A DNA stretch of 64,000 nt from Biscogniauxia marginata. Its lineage: Eukaryota; Ascomycota; Sordariomycetes; Xylariales; Xylariaceae. Below are positions 21,524 to 33,154 of the stretch, in pieces; positions within the stretch are counted from its first letter, which is position 1, and each line of letters opens with the position of its first letter. The notes under the pieces are model-generated. The model did no database searches and had not been told where the DNA came from. It was given only the letters and a program-made list of their open reading frames with translations. Both the position numbers and the translations under genes were made by a program. The stretch spans positions 496,001 through 560,000 of the forward strand of contig MU404066.1 of NCBI GenBank assembly GCA_022695795.1, given 5' to 3'.

Positions 21524-23113
21524 TCATATGATACCCCCTGGTGGATCGTAGCTGGCACCTCTTGTATTGCCGGAATTCAACCCGGCACTGCCCGGTGCCT
21601 CTGCGTCTACCTGGGCTGTGTTGGTCTTACGCAACATGAACATAGGCTTCTTCCCTTCCTTGTCTAACTGTTTGAAGAGGATAAGGGGCTTCTCATCAAG
21701 CCCTAAACATCGCTCTTGGTCGCCGTAGACGATATAAAGCGCATATTGATCCCATGGTGCATTGATTTGGTACTTCTTGAGAGCAGCGGGGAGAACCTTG
21801 TAGCAGGGGTCATCCATACTGACCCTAAACGACTTGAAAATCTCCACCGAAGCCGAACTAGAGCCTGGAGTCTCTGGCACGGGGGTCTGTATCCGGCGAG
21901 GAGCTACAGGCTGCTTGGCGTTATAGCCGTGGTCGTTCTCGGAGAAGGTAGTACGACCAGATGGAGTTGTTTGGTCACGGTAAGATCGAGACCCAAGGGT
22001 ACCAGAGCCTAAGGTTGGAGGCGATGTGGGCGAGGGTATATTTGGAGAATAGCCAGGCGATGTTGCTTGACCGGAGCCGTTCATAGCGGCCAGGTGCTGT
22101 GACGAGAGAACAGCCCTCTCGGCGGCATTGGCAGGATCCAACGTTTGTTCTACAGAAGGCCGCTCGTGAGTAGTCTGTAGATGAGACGGAGAAGTACTCT
22201 TAGTATTCGTACCGAGCACGATCCTTTTCGTGGAATACTGGCGTTTTAACCCGCCAGATGATTGCGTCGAGGACGAGGTGGGAGCGGGAGGGGAAATCGT
22301 CGATGCATCGTAGCTATAACCCTGATTGTTGGAGACATTGGGCAGTGGCTGCTGGGCGTTCTTAGCAAGGCGCAGGGCTGGCAACATGTCCTCGCGTAGT
22401 CGTCTGAAGTCATCAGTAAGGCGCCGCAAGTCCTGTTCCACCAAATTCATTCTTTCATCTCGTAACCTCAACTGCTCGACAAGATGTTTGATGTCCTTCA
22501 GGGTGGCCGTAGCATACTGGGCCTCAGCGTCGGCAGCTATGTGTTTTTCGCGTGTTAGTTAGAAGCCCGATAGGGGAAAATTGGGGGAAGGGGTGAGAGC
22601 CGGCAAGACGTACATAGGGGGATGTAATGGTCGCTCTCGATAGGTATGTCCTGAGCCTTCTTGACGTCGTAAACGCTCTTGAGAATGGTCAAACGATGGC
22701 CGACACTCGTGACGCCCATGGACTTGAGATCGTCATGCAGAAGGGCAACTAGAGCCTCTCCAACGATCTCATTTTCTGGCGGCCTGGGTTAGAAGAGGTC
22801 AAGTAAGGATAGCGATTGTGTGACTGCAAAACGCACCGATGAAGCGATCCGAGTATTGTTGCAAACCTATGGTAGCGATGAAATCGGCGCATTCTTCCGC
22901 GGTCCATTCGGATATTATGGTCTCGGGGAGCCTGTCGGCACTACTACGATGTCCATAGGTCGTGGGCGTATGCTCGGTAGACGACCGACCTTCCGAGTCG
23001 GTTGGGGAGATCTCGGAGTCGGTCGCAAGCAGAGGCGAACTCGTGTGGAGGCTTCTTTCGTACTCATCGTCGGCATCCGATTCGGCGTAGGCAGTGCCCG
23101 AGTCGAAATTCAT
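21524..23113 (-). CDS. STE50: STE50-type MAPK adaptor (SAM and RA domains)
   Basis: Three exons, 23113-22837, 22775-22614 and 22536-21524, give 483 aa; the frames join exactly. Residues about 68-132 form a SAM domain (SEWTAEECADFIATIGL, then DLKSMGVTSVGHRLTIL). A coiled-coil stretch follows at about 150-200. A long Ser/Pro-rich linker leads to a Ras-association domain at about 377-450 (KSFRVSMDDPCYKVLPAAL, YALYIVYG, PMFMLRK). This order is diagnostic of Ste50, which tethers the MAPKKK Ste11 to Cdc42/Ras-like GTPases and to upstream sensors in pheromone, filamentation and osmotic signalling. In filamentous fungi orthologues serve development, and host infection in pathogens. The open frame extends upstream of 23113, but the extension is poorly composed and unlikely to be coding. 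Confidence 0.92.
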
Positions 23114-24754
23114 AGTGGCTGTTTGTTGGATTGTTCCCAGTCTGTCGTCGGCCCTTTTTGTTTCTTTTTCTTTAAAAACCCTCTCCTCCCCCTTCTCGAT
23201 CTCGATGAGCTGGCCTCCTGGGGAAGAACAGAGGCGGTTACACAGGGGGAGAGGACGCTTTGTCGAAGAAGTTGTCCCAGCCGACGGTGAGATAAAATGT
23301 AGAGCTGATGTTGCGGGATGGAAGTTGAGGTGTCGGGAAGGGTGGCGGAGGTGGAGGAGCGTCAATGTTGTTAGAGACAGGCTGTCGTGGACGGCAGGAT
23401 GGATGGTGCATTTGGGAGGTACGCAGGCTGGCAGGCTTATGCTTAGCCTGACATGCACGAACCCCCCACCCATCCGTACCCCAATAGGGTACTATCCGCA
23501 TGGTAGACCTAGCAATTTCGGTATCAGTACTTGTTCCGTAGCCTCAGAATGCCAGCTACGATATGTACTGCTACATTTATAGCCGCTTCCATCTAAATTA
23601 GTGGGGCTGGGCACACCCAAGGTACCCGCCTACATACATATGTACATGTACTCTTCAATTCTGTTACTTCAATTTTGTACTTACATTACCTCTATCTACC
23701 TAAGTTATCCTTGCGCACAATGTTTATATGGCCGGTGAAAATTCATCAATGGAATCTTATATGTACGCCTCCAATACCTTCCTTGTATTTTCTGCTGCCT
23801 TGTCCTCCTAACAACGAGAAGTTCTGGCTGGACGCGCCGGTATTTAGGTATAGGTGGGTACCTGCTATTCAGGAGTTTGACTATCTGCTACAACAACAAC
23901 ATGGAGATTCGACAATGTCGGGCCCCTTAGACCCTTTGATACGATGGGATTTGATATTCAAGCGCCGAGAAACATGTATACGAGAATAGCCGCCATTTCA
24001 TCAGGAAATATAAGCCTACCGTTACATTCACTATCTGTAACGAATTCTCGGCACCGCAAGAGTTCAATTCTGGACTTGTTCTCCATTCATAACATCTATT
24101 ATCCGGCCCTGGCAGGCCTCGCCACTTGTCGTTGAGAGTAACCCTCACCTAATCCTCTTAATTCCCTGTTTCGGAGGCTCCTCACCTTCCTACCAGTCAC
24201 TAGTAAGTATCTAGTTTCTCGAGACCAAGGCCGAATCACCATCTAAAGAATTCAGGACTGATTCCATAATTCAGATTGATATCAAGAGTCTATATGTCTT
24301 CGAGTATTAAGCCTCCACCCACCTGTCGCAAACATCAAGTCAGCATGAACAAGTCGCACCGATGCTTCTCTTCACGTACGACAAGGCCATGTATCGCATG
24401 GATAGGGTAATCTACCACCTAGGGTGAGAATACAGCAGTAAGTACAATGTCAGGGTATCTCTGGCTTGTGATGCATTTGGCAGACAAAAAAAAAGTGACT
24501 GTTTTTGCGCCTCGCTCACCCCATTTGGCGTGTCGCTCCGTCTGAAGTGAAGTAAGTAATCTGAAGCGAGCGCAAGGCGGACCCCCCCAACTCCCATCTG
24601 TCCTCAACCAGTCACGTACCACATTATCATCGTCTGTTACCACAACTCCAAGGTGTCCTAGTTTGTTAGGAACATTCCCATAAACCATGCTAAAACGCCA
24701 CTGATATTAAAAAATTTCACCTAGTCCCTGCTACTGACGGAGAAATAGGTACCT
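23114..24754. other. Intergenic, no gene seen
   Basis: The left part is the leader and promoter of the leftward STE50 gene. The rest has scattered TACCTA motifs and short frames without recognisable content; the right end is the 3' flank of LCB2. Confidence 0.45.
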
Positions 24755-26758
24755 TTACCGAAGCCTTACTTTAGCATCGGCTGCGCCATGAGCAATGACG
24801 TCCTCGAGAGACCAGCGTGGTGCTTCGGTGACACCCTCAAGTCCATTGGCTCTGCGCCAGGCACTTTCGTTCTCTGGTGATACGCCATCAGGAAGAGGCT
24901 TGAGACCGCCTGCAATACCCGTGGAGAACTTCAACTGAAGAATGTCACCCACTTCATCGCAAGCTGCCAATAGCCGGTCTAGGTCATCCTTGTTGTGAGC
25001 GGCTGACACACAGAAGCGAGCACGAGAACTGATAAGCGGCGTGGCTGGATAGCCGACCACTACCACGGAGATCTTGCGCTTGAGCATTTCGTGGCTGAAA
25101 GCAGATATCTTGGCTGGGTTGTACAGAGTAACAGGAATGATGGGCGAGTCGTCGTGACCATATACGATCAAGCCAAGGCGCTTTAGACCGAGACGGAGAT
25201 AGCGTGAATTAAAGGCAATGCGCTGCAGGCGTTCCTCACCCTCGCCGGGGACCATTTCTCCGGTGATAATCTTCAGCGAAGCTAGGATTTGCATCAAGAC
25301 AGCAGGCGTAGGAGATTCACCTAGCATGGTTGCCGCATTGGTGCTTCTCAACTTGTCTATGATGTGCTTCTCGGCGGCCACGTAGCCCCCGTTTGCACCG
25401 AATGACTTTGTCAATGTACCCATCAAAATGTCGACCCTGCTCGGATCAATTCCGAAATAATCGCAAACACCGCGGCCATTAGGTCCGAGAGCCCCAACGC
25501 TGTGGGCCTCGTCAACGAAGAGTGAGAATTTGTACGTGTCCTTGAGGTTTAATATGCCTGGCAAATCGCACATCGTGCCTTCCATGGAATACAGGCCCTC
25601 AACAGCAACCAGAATCTTCTTCCAAGGACGATGGGTTCGTGGCTGGCCCTGGGCAATGGCCTCTCTCAGACGTTTCTCTAGGTCCGTCATGTCGTTGTGC
25701 CTGAAAGATCGGATGACAGCGCCCGAGAGACGCGCTCCGAGCCGGATCGAGGCATGGTTCAGCTCGTCAGACAGTATCAAACACCCCTTAGACACAAGGG
25801 CAGGGAAAGAACTAGCGTTCGTGACAAATCCCATCGAAAAAACCATGGCGGAGGGCTTGCCGACAAACGCGGCGATCTCCTTCTCAACCTCGTATACAAG
25901 ATCAGAAGTGCCTGCATCAGCGCGAGAACTACAGAAGCTGAGACCGAATCGGCGGACACACTCCTCGACGGCATTAGCGCAAGGGCCCTCAGATTGGGCA
26001 AAGCCTAGGTAGTTGTAAGAGCTCATGTTCAAGGTCTCGGTGGTGGTGCCCAGGTAGTTGTAGGACTCGTTGAAATTATCCGAGACACGATCCAAGAGGT
26101 TGATGAAGCGACCAGGTACGCCTGTGCTGGTTCTCGCAAAGACATCGTCAATACGCAGCTTTAATCGCCTGGTGTAGAAGCTATCAAAGTCGTCATTCAA
26201 TGGCGCGTAGCCGTTAACTGCCCTAAGTGTCCTGTACAAGGGCTTCTTGCTGAATCTTTTGCCGAAGAAGTCTCGGATGTGACCAAGGGCGAGGAGTAGA
26301 AGGTAGCTAATATAGGTGGTGAGGACATAATAGTAAGGCGGCTCGTCGATGATGGGGGCCTGGAGTGGTTCCCCATGATGCTTGCTCACGTATCGATGGG
26401 TCGGGTGAAGGAGAGGACCGAATTGGGCCTCGAAGCGTTTCTGGCGGGACGTCTCGGTGGACGAAGGAGGATGGAAAAGTGTCTTGGGTGGCTCATCGAC
26501 ATTGGGTTCAGTAGCAGTAGCAGTGGACAGTGAAATGCTGGGCAAGGACAAGCTGGCAGCAGTAATAGACGGGGCCGAGTTGTTCTGCATGGCCATTAAG
26601 GCATGCTGAGACGAGAGCTGGTCCTTGGCCTTCGGTGAAGAGGAGAAGAACTGGCTGAGGCGATTTCCTCTCGATTGGGAGGGCCGCCTCTCGCCAGACC
26701 TCTCAGGCTGAGACATGGTGTTGGAACCAGTAAAGGGGATTTGTATCTTTCGTGGCAT
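24755..26758 (-). CDS. LCB2: Serine palmitoyltransferase subunit 2
   Basis: An intronless protein of 667 aa, long for LCB2 (about 560 aa in yeast) because of a Ser-rich N-terminal extension of roughly 100 residues. A membrane segment lies at about 142-160. The PLP-dependent aminotransferase-fold domain has the LCB2 blocks SYNYLGFAQ, LSDELNHASIRLGARLSG (His335), VDEAHSVGALGP (Asp416, His419) and GTLTKSFGANGGY with the Schiff-base Lys451, and the family end block SRARFCVSAAHNKDDLD. It condenses L-serine with palmitoyl-CoA to 3-ketodihydrosphingosine in the ER, the first step of sphingolipid synthesis, as a heterodimer with LCB1. A second ATG at codon 15 (26716) could also be used. Upstream, an ACTTAC at 27437 may be the donor of a 5'-UTR intron. 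Confidence 0.93.
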   Translation of the reverse strand: MPRKIQIPFTGSNTMSQPERSGERRPSQSRGNRLSQFFSSSPKAKDQLSSQHALMAMQNNSAPSITAASLSLPSISLSTATATEPNVDEPPKTLFHPPSSTETSRQKRFEAQFGPLLHPTHRYVSKHHGEPLQAPIIDEPPYYYVLTTYISYLLLLALGHIRDFFGKRFSKKPLYRTLRAVNGYAPLNDDFDSFYTRRLKLRIDDVFARTSTGVPGRFINLLDRVSDNFNESYNYLGTTTETLNMSSYNYLGFAQSEGPCANAVEECVRRFGLSFCSSRADAGTSDLVYEVEKEIAAFVGKPSAMVFSMGFVTNASSFPALVSKGCLILSDELNHASIRLGARLSGAVIRSFRHNDMTDLEKRLREAIAQGQPRTHRPWKKILVAVEGLYSMEGTMCDLPGILNLKDTYKFSLFVDEAHSVGALGPNGRGVCDYFGIDPSRVDILMGTLTKSFGANGGYVAAEKHIIDKLRSTNAATMLGESPTPAVLMQILASLKIITGEMVPGEGEERLQRIAFNSRYLRLGLKRLGLIVYGHDDSPIIPVTLYNPAKISAFSHEMLKRKISVVVVGYPATPLISSRARFCVSAAHNKDDLDRLLAACDEVGDILQLKFSTGIAGGLKPLPDGVSPENESAWRRANGLEGVTEAPRWSLEDVIAHGAADAKVRLR

Positions 26759-28630
26759 CTCTATGGCTATCGTGTCGGATTCGTGACTGATTAAGTGATC
26801 AAAGACCTAGGTAGATACGAGTATGGATTAAGACTAGTAGGTTTTGGAGGCCGGAAGCGCAGGTCTGTATCAATTTTATCGAAGGTCTGCAGAGTAGAAT
26901 TGAAAGCAGTTAGAAAGATATGCCGACTGGAGGGGGGCTCAGGTTCGGATCAATGGGAAAGCTGATGCGATAAGACGGCGTGAACTCTTAATGGCCATGC
27001 CAATTGTTCGAGCTAGTCGAAGTAGCCGACGCGGAACAGAGCAAGCAAGTCAAGCTTGTGGCGGCGAAGGAGCGAATTGACGCAGGCGTGCATACAAAGA
27101 GATGGAGGATGGTAGGGAAAAGCAAGGAGCGTAACTAACAATAGCTTGTTTCCTCCTAGGATGTTTCTCAATGCCTGTTGGTGTTTGCTTGCCCGGCGTC
27201 TTGTTTTAAGAGTGACACGGTCGCAATCGTCCTTTAAGAAGAAAAATGAAACGAAACGAAAAGGGGGCCGCGCGCAATGAAGTTGAATAAAAGGAGTGGC
27301 AGGGCAGAGACCCCGTTTGTCCGGTGATAAGGATTGAATTAAAGACGACAACGTACTCTCACACGCACGCTCACGCTCACGCGCACACCCTCCCTCTTCG
27401 GAAAGCAATCGAGGGAAGAGAGTTGAGGTTGTCAGGACTTACAGGAGGAGGGGCGGGAGAGCGAGCGAGCGGACATGAGAGTGTGTAAAAGGCGAGGGAG
27501 AATTAGGAATCGAGTCGATAAAAAAAAAACACCCCATTATACAGATGGGGGGATAAGAGGCAGGTTATGTAAAAGGCGAGGCTAGTTGATTCAGAGTGGG
27601 TCACCGATGTGCACTAATTGGACAGATTGACTGGTCGCACAGTACAGGATGAGCTAGGTACCTTGTACATGAGCTTGTAATTAAATTGACTACGAGGTAG
27701 GAGCAAAATCTGCTCATGGGGCCGCCCATGTAACTGATGTAAATGGCCATTCCGACTGATCCGTGCTCCATCAAAACTGCGGTCTGCATGCATGCATAGG
27801 TACCTAGGTACGTACGAGTATTTCTCTTTATTCATTCCCGGCTCCCCTTGTCACCCTGTCAAATTACACAGTACCTGGGCTCCTGCCTATTATTAAGGAT
27901 CGCGCTGAAGCACTCGTAACCCTTTTGTCATTTTACTAATAAAACATCCATGGCTTGATTTCTCGCCTGATGTCTTTGCCTCACTAGGTAATCTATATAC
28001 TATGAAGAGATTTGGATAAATTTGCGGCGTGTAATTGCATCTTATATTCACGTATAATGCAGGCACCCAGTGGGTAATGGAGAATAATAACAGCTTAGGT
28101 AAGATATCGGTGTAGGTACTCTTATCCATATTATCCATATATGTACCTACACACTGATAAATACATGTACCTCCATGTGTATGAAAGTACATACATGCAT
28201 GTTCGCGATTGATGCACTCGAAGCCATACTAACTAACTCCTTGGACGGCAGAGGACTTTACTCCATCGGTAATCCTTAACCATATCAGGTAGGCAAGTAC
28301 GTATGTGAGGTATGTTTACCTTCTATCATCTTGATGTTTGTGGCTTGATAATCCGACTCCGTTCGGAACCTAGCCCGGATCTCGAGGTCATTACTCCATT
28401 ACTCCATAGCACCCTCGGCCTTTATCGGGACAAGCCACTTCGGGGGTCGTGAGGGAGTCCTACTCCCATTTTCCACAACAAACCTTAGGTTCCATATCCC
28501 CATCCCGGTCAGAGCCTTGCCGTAGAAAAGCAAATTCTCTGCTCCAGTAACTTCCTCTATTGTTCCTATAAGCACGGAGAAAACCCGTGTCCCCTAACTT
28601 TTTTTAATACCTGAGTCGCCAATTTCCAGA
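26759..28630. other. Intergenic, LCB2 leader and acetoacetyl-CoA synthetase promoter
   Basis: The divergent genes on either side share this 1.9 kb. The left part probably is a long LCB2 5' UTR, possibly with an intron. TACCTAGGTA motifs occur near 27798-27812. No further gene is supported. Confidence 0.45.
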
Positions 28631-31335
28631 ATGACTGTCAACCCTGATAACCCCAACCCCGGACCTGTCGAGTTGTGGCGGCACCCGAATCCGTCGTCGA
28701 CGCGCATGTCCGAATTTCTAAGGCACGTGAAGACTAAATATGATATGGACATCGTCGACTATCCGGGACTGTACAGGTGGTCCATCAAGAACATCTCCAG
28801 TTTCTGGGGCGAAGTCTGGCACTTTTGTGGCATAAAGGCATCTAAGCCTTATTCTGAGGTTTGTGAGCTCACGTTGTAAGCCGCTTAGCTACGTACATAC
28901 AACCATGAGCGATCCGTATATCATTGTGATGCCATAACACTATGACACCCCAACCCTAGACTCACTCATCACTACGCCTTCTTCCTCCGTGCCCTCTGCA
29001 CTTCGTTTTTAAACTATTGCTTTCGTCATCTAAGCTTTACGTATAAACTGATCGCCGGATAGGTATTACCAACCCATGCGCCCCTATACCCGAGGCCAGA
29101 TTTCTTCTCGGGTGCACTCCTGAACTTTGCCGAGAATCTTCTATATCCAGAAAATGCCGATATTGCAGCGTCTTCTATCGCCGTTATCACGGCCACCGAA
29201 GTTGAGGGCCAGCTGACGTCAACAACCTGGGCCGAGTTGCGTGAGGCAGTGCGCAGGTGTTCCAATAGCTTGAGGGCTGCTGGTCTAAAACCCAAGGACG
29301 TCGTTGCTGGCTTTGTCTCTAATCACACCCAAGCACTCGTTGCAATGTTAGCATCTGCTGCAGTGGGGGCTATTTGGACTTCTATAAGCCCAGACAACGG
29401 CGTAAGTGCAGTGTTAGACCGGCTAGTGCAAACTCGTCCCAAGGTGCTGTTCGCCGACAATGGCACTGTCTACAACGGAAAGTCATGGCCGAGTATAGAT
29501 AAAACTCTCCAGGTTGTCAACGAGTTGAGGCCCAAGGGTCTGGAGCTTGTTATTGTTATCAATAATATCCACGACTGCGACCTAGGCTTAGACAAGTTGA
29601 GGTCAGGAGGGCTCGTAGCAGAAGAATACGAAAAATTCTTAACGAGGTGTGTGGTATAGCTATAATGATCTAGTCTTCGTTTATAGTTACTAATATCTAT
29701 AGCGCTACTAATGAGCCCCTCAAGTTCGAGCAACTCCCTTCATCCCACCCCCTTTATATACTATATTCTAGTGGTACGACAGGGTTACCTAAGGCCATTG
29801 TTCACACGAATCTAGGCACGTTGATTCAACACAAAAAGGAGCATTTCCTCCATTGCTCTCTAAGCTCGGTCTCTCGCATGCTCTATTATACAACGACATC
29901 CTGGATGGTATGTGATTTTCTAAGTCGTTTTGCTCCATTTTTAATGTGCCTCGAGTGTGAATGCCGCCCGCAAGAATCCATCTGCGAGAATTTCACTCCC
30001 GGCACCTGCTCCAGGACTCTAGTTGGCTGTCTTGACCTCGAAGTGTAAAACTACTGACTCCGTGTTATAAAGATGTGGCACTGGAGCGTATCCGCCCTGG
30101 CTTGCGGTACTACGCTTGTTTTATACTCTGGTTCTCCTTTCAAGCCAGAAGGCTATCTATCAATGCCGAGACTGCTATCGTCACTCAAGATAACCCACTT
30201 CGGTACCTCAGCTGCGTATCTTATGACGCTCGAAGCGAATGGGGTTTACCCTGCGAAGTTATTAGATCTCTCTCCTCTACAAGCTATCTACTCGACAGCT
30301 TCACCTCTGCCGCCCTCAACATTCCACTTTGTATACAAAGCCTTCCCGCCGCATGTCAACTTAGCCTCCATCACTGGTGGAACAGGTATGTTGTTTCCGT
30401 AGCCATTTGTTTCGATTTTCTATGTTATTTCGGAAGCAGAACCTTCCTACTCGGTCATAACTAGGAGCATCTGCATAAAGCTATGGCCGTAGACCTTCGA
30501 CAGCCCTTGCTTCATTTTGAAGAGTAATTTCTAATTCGTCCTTTCTCGAAAGACATCATTTCTTTGTTTGGCGCCCCGTGTCCTCTACTTCCCGTGCATG
30601 CCGGGGAAATTCAATGCGCTGGGCTGGGAATGGCAATTGATGTAGTAGACTCGATCAGCGGCCAGCCTACGCCTGGCGAGGATGGCGAGTTGGTGTGTAC
30701 AGAACCGTTCCCCTGTCAGCCACTGACATTCTGGGGGGCCTCTGGCGAAGCCAGATATCGTGCGAGCTACTTTGAACGCTTCGACAATGTGTGGCATCAT
30801 GGGGATTTTGCTCGAATTGATCCGAAGACAGGCGGTTTGACCATGTTAGGTAGGAGCGACGGAGTCCTCAAGCCGGCCGGTGTGCGATTCGGCAGCGCCG
30901 AGATATACAACGTGGTTACTAAATTCTTTGCTCGGGATATTGAAGACGCCGTTTGCGTGGGCCGGAGGCGGGAGACGGATCGCGACGAAACGGTATGCTT
31001 GTTCGTTGTCATGTGTGAAGGGCAAAAGTTTACGGACGAGATCCGCAAGAGCATTCAAGAAACGATCCGGAAAGAACTTAGTCCACGGCATGTCCCTGCG
31101 ATCGTAGAAGAGTGCGGAGCGGGCATTCCCAAGACAGGAAACGGTAAAAAGTAAGTGAGGTTTCTCGTCATGGTCTAAAATACGCTTCGACTTGATATGA
31201 TACTAACAAAACTGTGTCAGGATCGAGGTTGCGGTGAAGCAGATTCTCTCTGGTATCCATATCAAGACGAATGCGAGTGTGGTAAACCCTGAAGCGTTGA
31301 GATGGTTTGAGGAGTGGGCAGCCACTCACGATTAA
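28631..31335 (+). CDS. Acetoacetyl-CoA synthetase
   Basis: Six exons, 28631-28858, 29063-29646, 29703-29907, 30073-30385, 30553-31150 and 31221-31335, give 680 aa, the usual length for the family. The N-terminus has the ACS-type block (ELWRHPNPSSTRMSEFLRHV), then FFSGALLNFAENLLYP. The AMP/ATP-binding signature YSSGTTGLPKAIVH is in exon 3, MWHWSVSALACGTTLVLYSG opens exon 4, and ITGGTD-ISLFGAP spans exons 4 and 5. WHHGDFARID and the C-terminal lid with IPKTGNGKK-IEVAVKQIL complete the acyl-adenylate enzyme. These blocks identify acetoacetyl-CoA synthetase, which activates acetoacetate with ATP and CoA in the cytosol and links ketone-body or leucine breakdown to sterol and lipid synthesis. The gene ends 186 bp from the convergent deaminase gene. 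Confidence 0.9.
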
Positions 31336-31521
31336 AGTGGTGGAACGAGGGGGGAGATAGAAGAAGGGGAGGGAGGTTCCTTTGAAGCAATGTCAACATA
31401 GCATAGTCCAAACCCAATACAACAGGAACCATAGATCATACTTTCTATAGAAGGGGCACACCAAGCTATTGACAGTGTTACTCTCCCCTTCTCGTCCACT
31501 GTTGAGTAAACAGCTACTCTC

Positions 31522-33154
31522 CTACCACATAGTATCCCGTAACCTCTCCTTCTCCTCTTCCCCGCCGAATATAACCTCGACACCCTTCCTTGCAAGCCCC
31601 ACTATCTCTTCACGGCGAAGATGGAAATGCTTCTGTATGAGTTCCCATTCATTGGATAGGGGGCTTCCAAACACTCCCACGTCATCGGTCTACAACGTGA
31701 CACAATTAGCCAAAATCGACTCTGGTGGCTAGGTAAGTCACGGTGTTTCTTACGCAAGGCACGACGGCTGGCCCATCGGCACGCCACCACTCTCCAAAGT
31801 GATGGGCTTCAAAGCTGCCCACGATCATCTTCGCATGGACTTTAACATATAGAGTTAGTAGTTTCTATATTTATATTGTTTTGGAGGTTGCAAAACATGT
31901 ATCGGAAGCCGAATGTCATTAGACAGGACAGGGCATGGAAGATAGGTCCTACTCCCGAGACTGGCATAAGAGGGAATAAATAACTGGACAAACTACTCAC
32001 CGTTACAACTAAGACACAACTCTAACCCAATGTTCCCTCGTGTTAATATCTGTTGCTTCACATGCTCGGGAACATGGATCACGTGGCCTAGCCGATCTGG
32101 CGTCCAGCTCATGATAGTGTTCAGCTCCGTAATACTGGCGCTATATTCGGACTCGGCAAAGTGAACAGTTACCTTCAAACCCGCCGTCTGAGCTTCTGTG
32201 ATGGCCGGCGTGAACACGGCAACATCACCTTTGGACGGATCGCCACAAAGATCAATAGCAACGACACCTCGGTCTTGAAACTGTTTGGCCAGCCTGACAA
32301 GTTCGTGGGCTTCTTCAAGGGTATTCCGACGGTCGATAGATAGGATGAGGCGGGCTCGCAGTGTAGAGAGCTCCTCCTGAGCGGCATTTATTGCTTGTAG
32401 TACTTGACCGACATAGCCTGCTTTGTCCAGGCCCGCCTCCGGAAGACAGCGAGGCGTAGTCCGAAGTTCGAGGTATACCACCCCATCTATGTATAACGGA
32501 TATCAGAAAATGACCAGTCCGTGCTACATTCTCACCAGAGGAAGAAGAAGAAGAGAGGAAGGAAGATAAAGGCATCGGTGGAAGAGGCATGTTTCCAAAG
32601 ACACCCTTTTACATTCCGGAGAGCACAAGAGTTACAAACCCCGAAGTTTCCTCTCGGGAGGCACGCCCAGCAAGGAGATAATCAATCGCCATTCTTACTA
32701 AAAATCACATACCAGCCGCAAATTCGTGCATCACTGACTTGGTTGAATACACCAGGGAATCGATGTCGTTGACAAGATGATATATGTAGGATGAGAACAG
32801 GGGGAAGAAGCTATGACAATACTCAGCAGCGGACCTACACCGTTCGGATGCTAGATGCCTCACGTCTCCAGATCATAATCATATTTCCCCGGGGGCATGA
32901 CGACTAACGGATCCTCGAGATCGGTCCCCCCGGCTGCTCTTTTCGCTTTCCATATCTCGTGTAGACATTGTCTGCTGATACTGCCGGAGAGATGGGCGTG
33001 AAGCTGCGGGTTTACAAAAGAGGGAAAAACAGAACAGAAGGCATGTTAGTCGAGTTGAGCGATGGCAGGAGATGAATGAAAGGTAGATTTGGATATTGAA
33101 TACCTCGATTTTCGGCATAGACTTGAAGTCTAAACAGAAGTCTTCGGGTGCCAT
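31522..33154 (-). CDS. Adenosine deaminase-like (N6-methyl-AMP deaminase type)
   Basis: Six exons, 33154-33104, 33003-32864, 32810-32713, 32486-32001, 31839-31754 and 31689-31522, give 342 aa with all phases agreeing. Exon 1 ends in PKIE and exon 2 opens with LHAHLSGS, the HxH metal-binding motif at His19 and His21. Later blocks are FFPLFSSYIYHLV, GVVYLELRTTPR, VVAIDLCGDPSKG, LKVTVHFAES, RLGHVIH and PCTDDVGVFGSPLS with Asp289/Asp290 near the catalytic metal. The GVVYLELRTTPR and SNEW features place it in the ADAL/MAPDA group, which removes methylated amino groups from N6-substituted AMP, rather than in classical adenosine deaminases or adenine deaminases. It is convergent with the acetoacetyl-CoA synthetase gene. 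Substrate assignment rests on the subfamily. Confidence 0.87.

Noticed and set aside
14042..28630. A secondary-metabolite or sphingolipid gene cluster around the zinc-cluster regulator and LCB2
   Set aside because: The genes between are unrelated housekeeping genes, and no synthase, oxygenase or transporter set is present.
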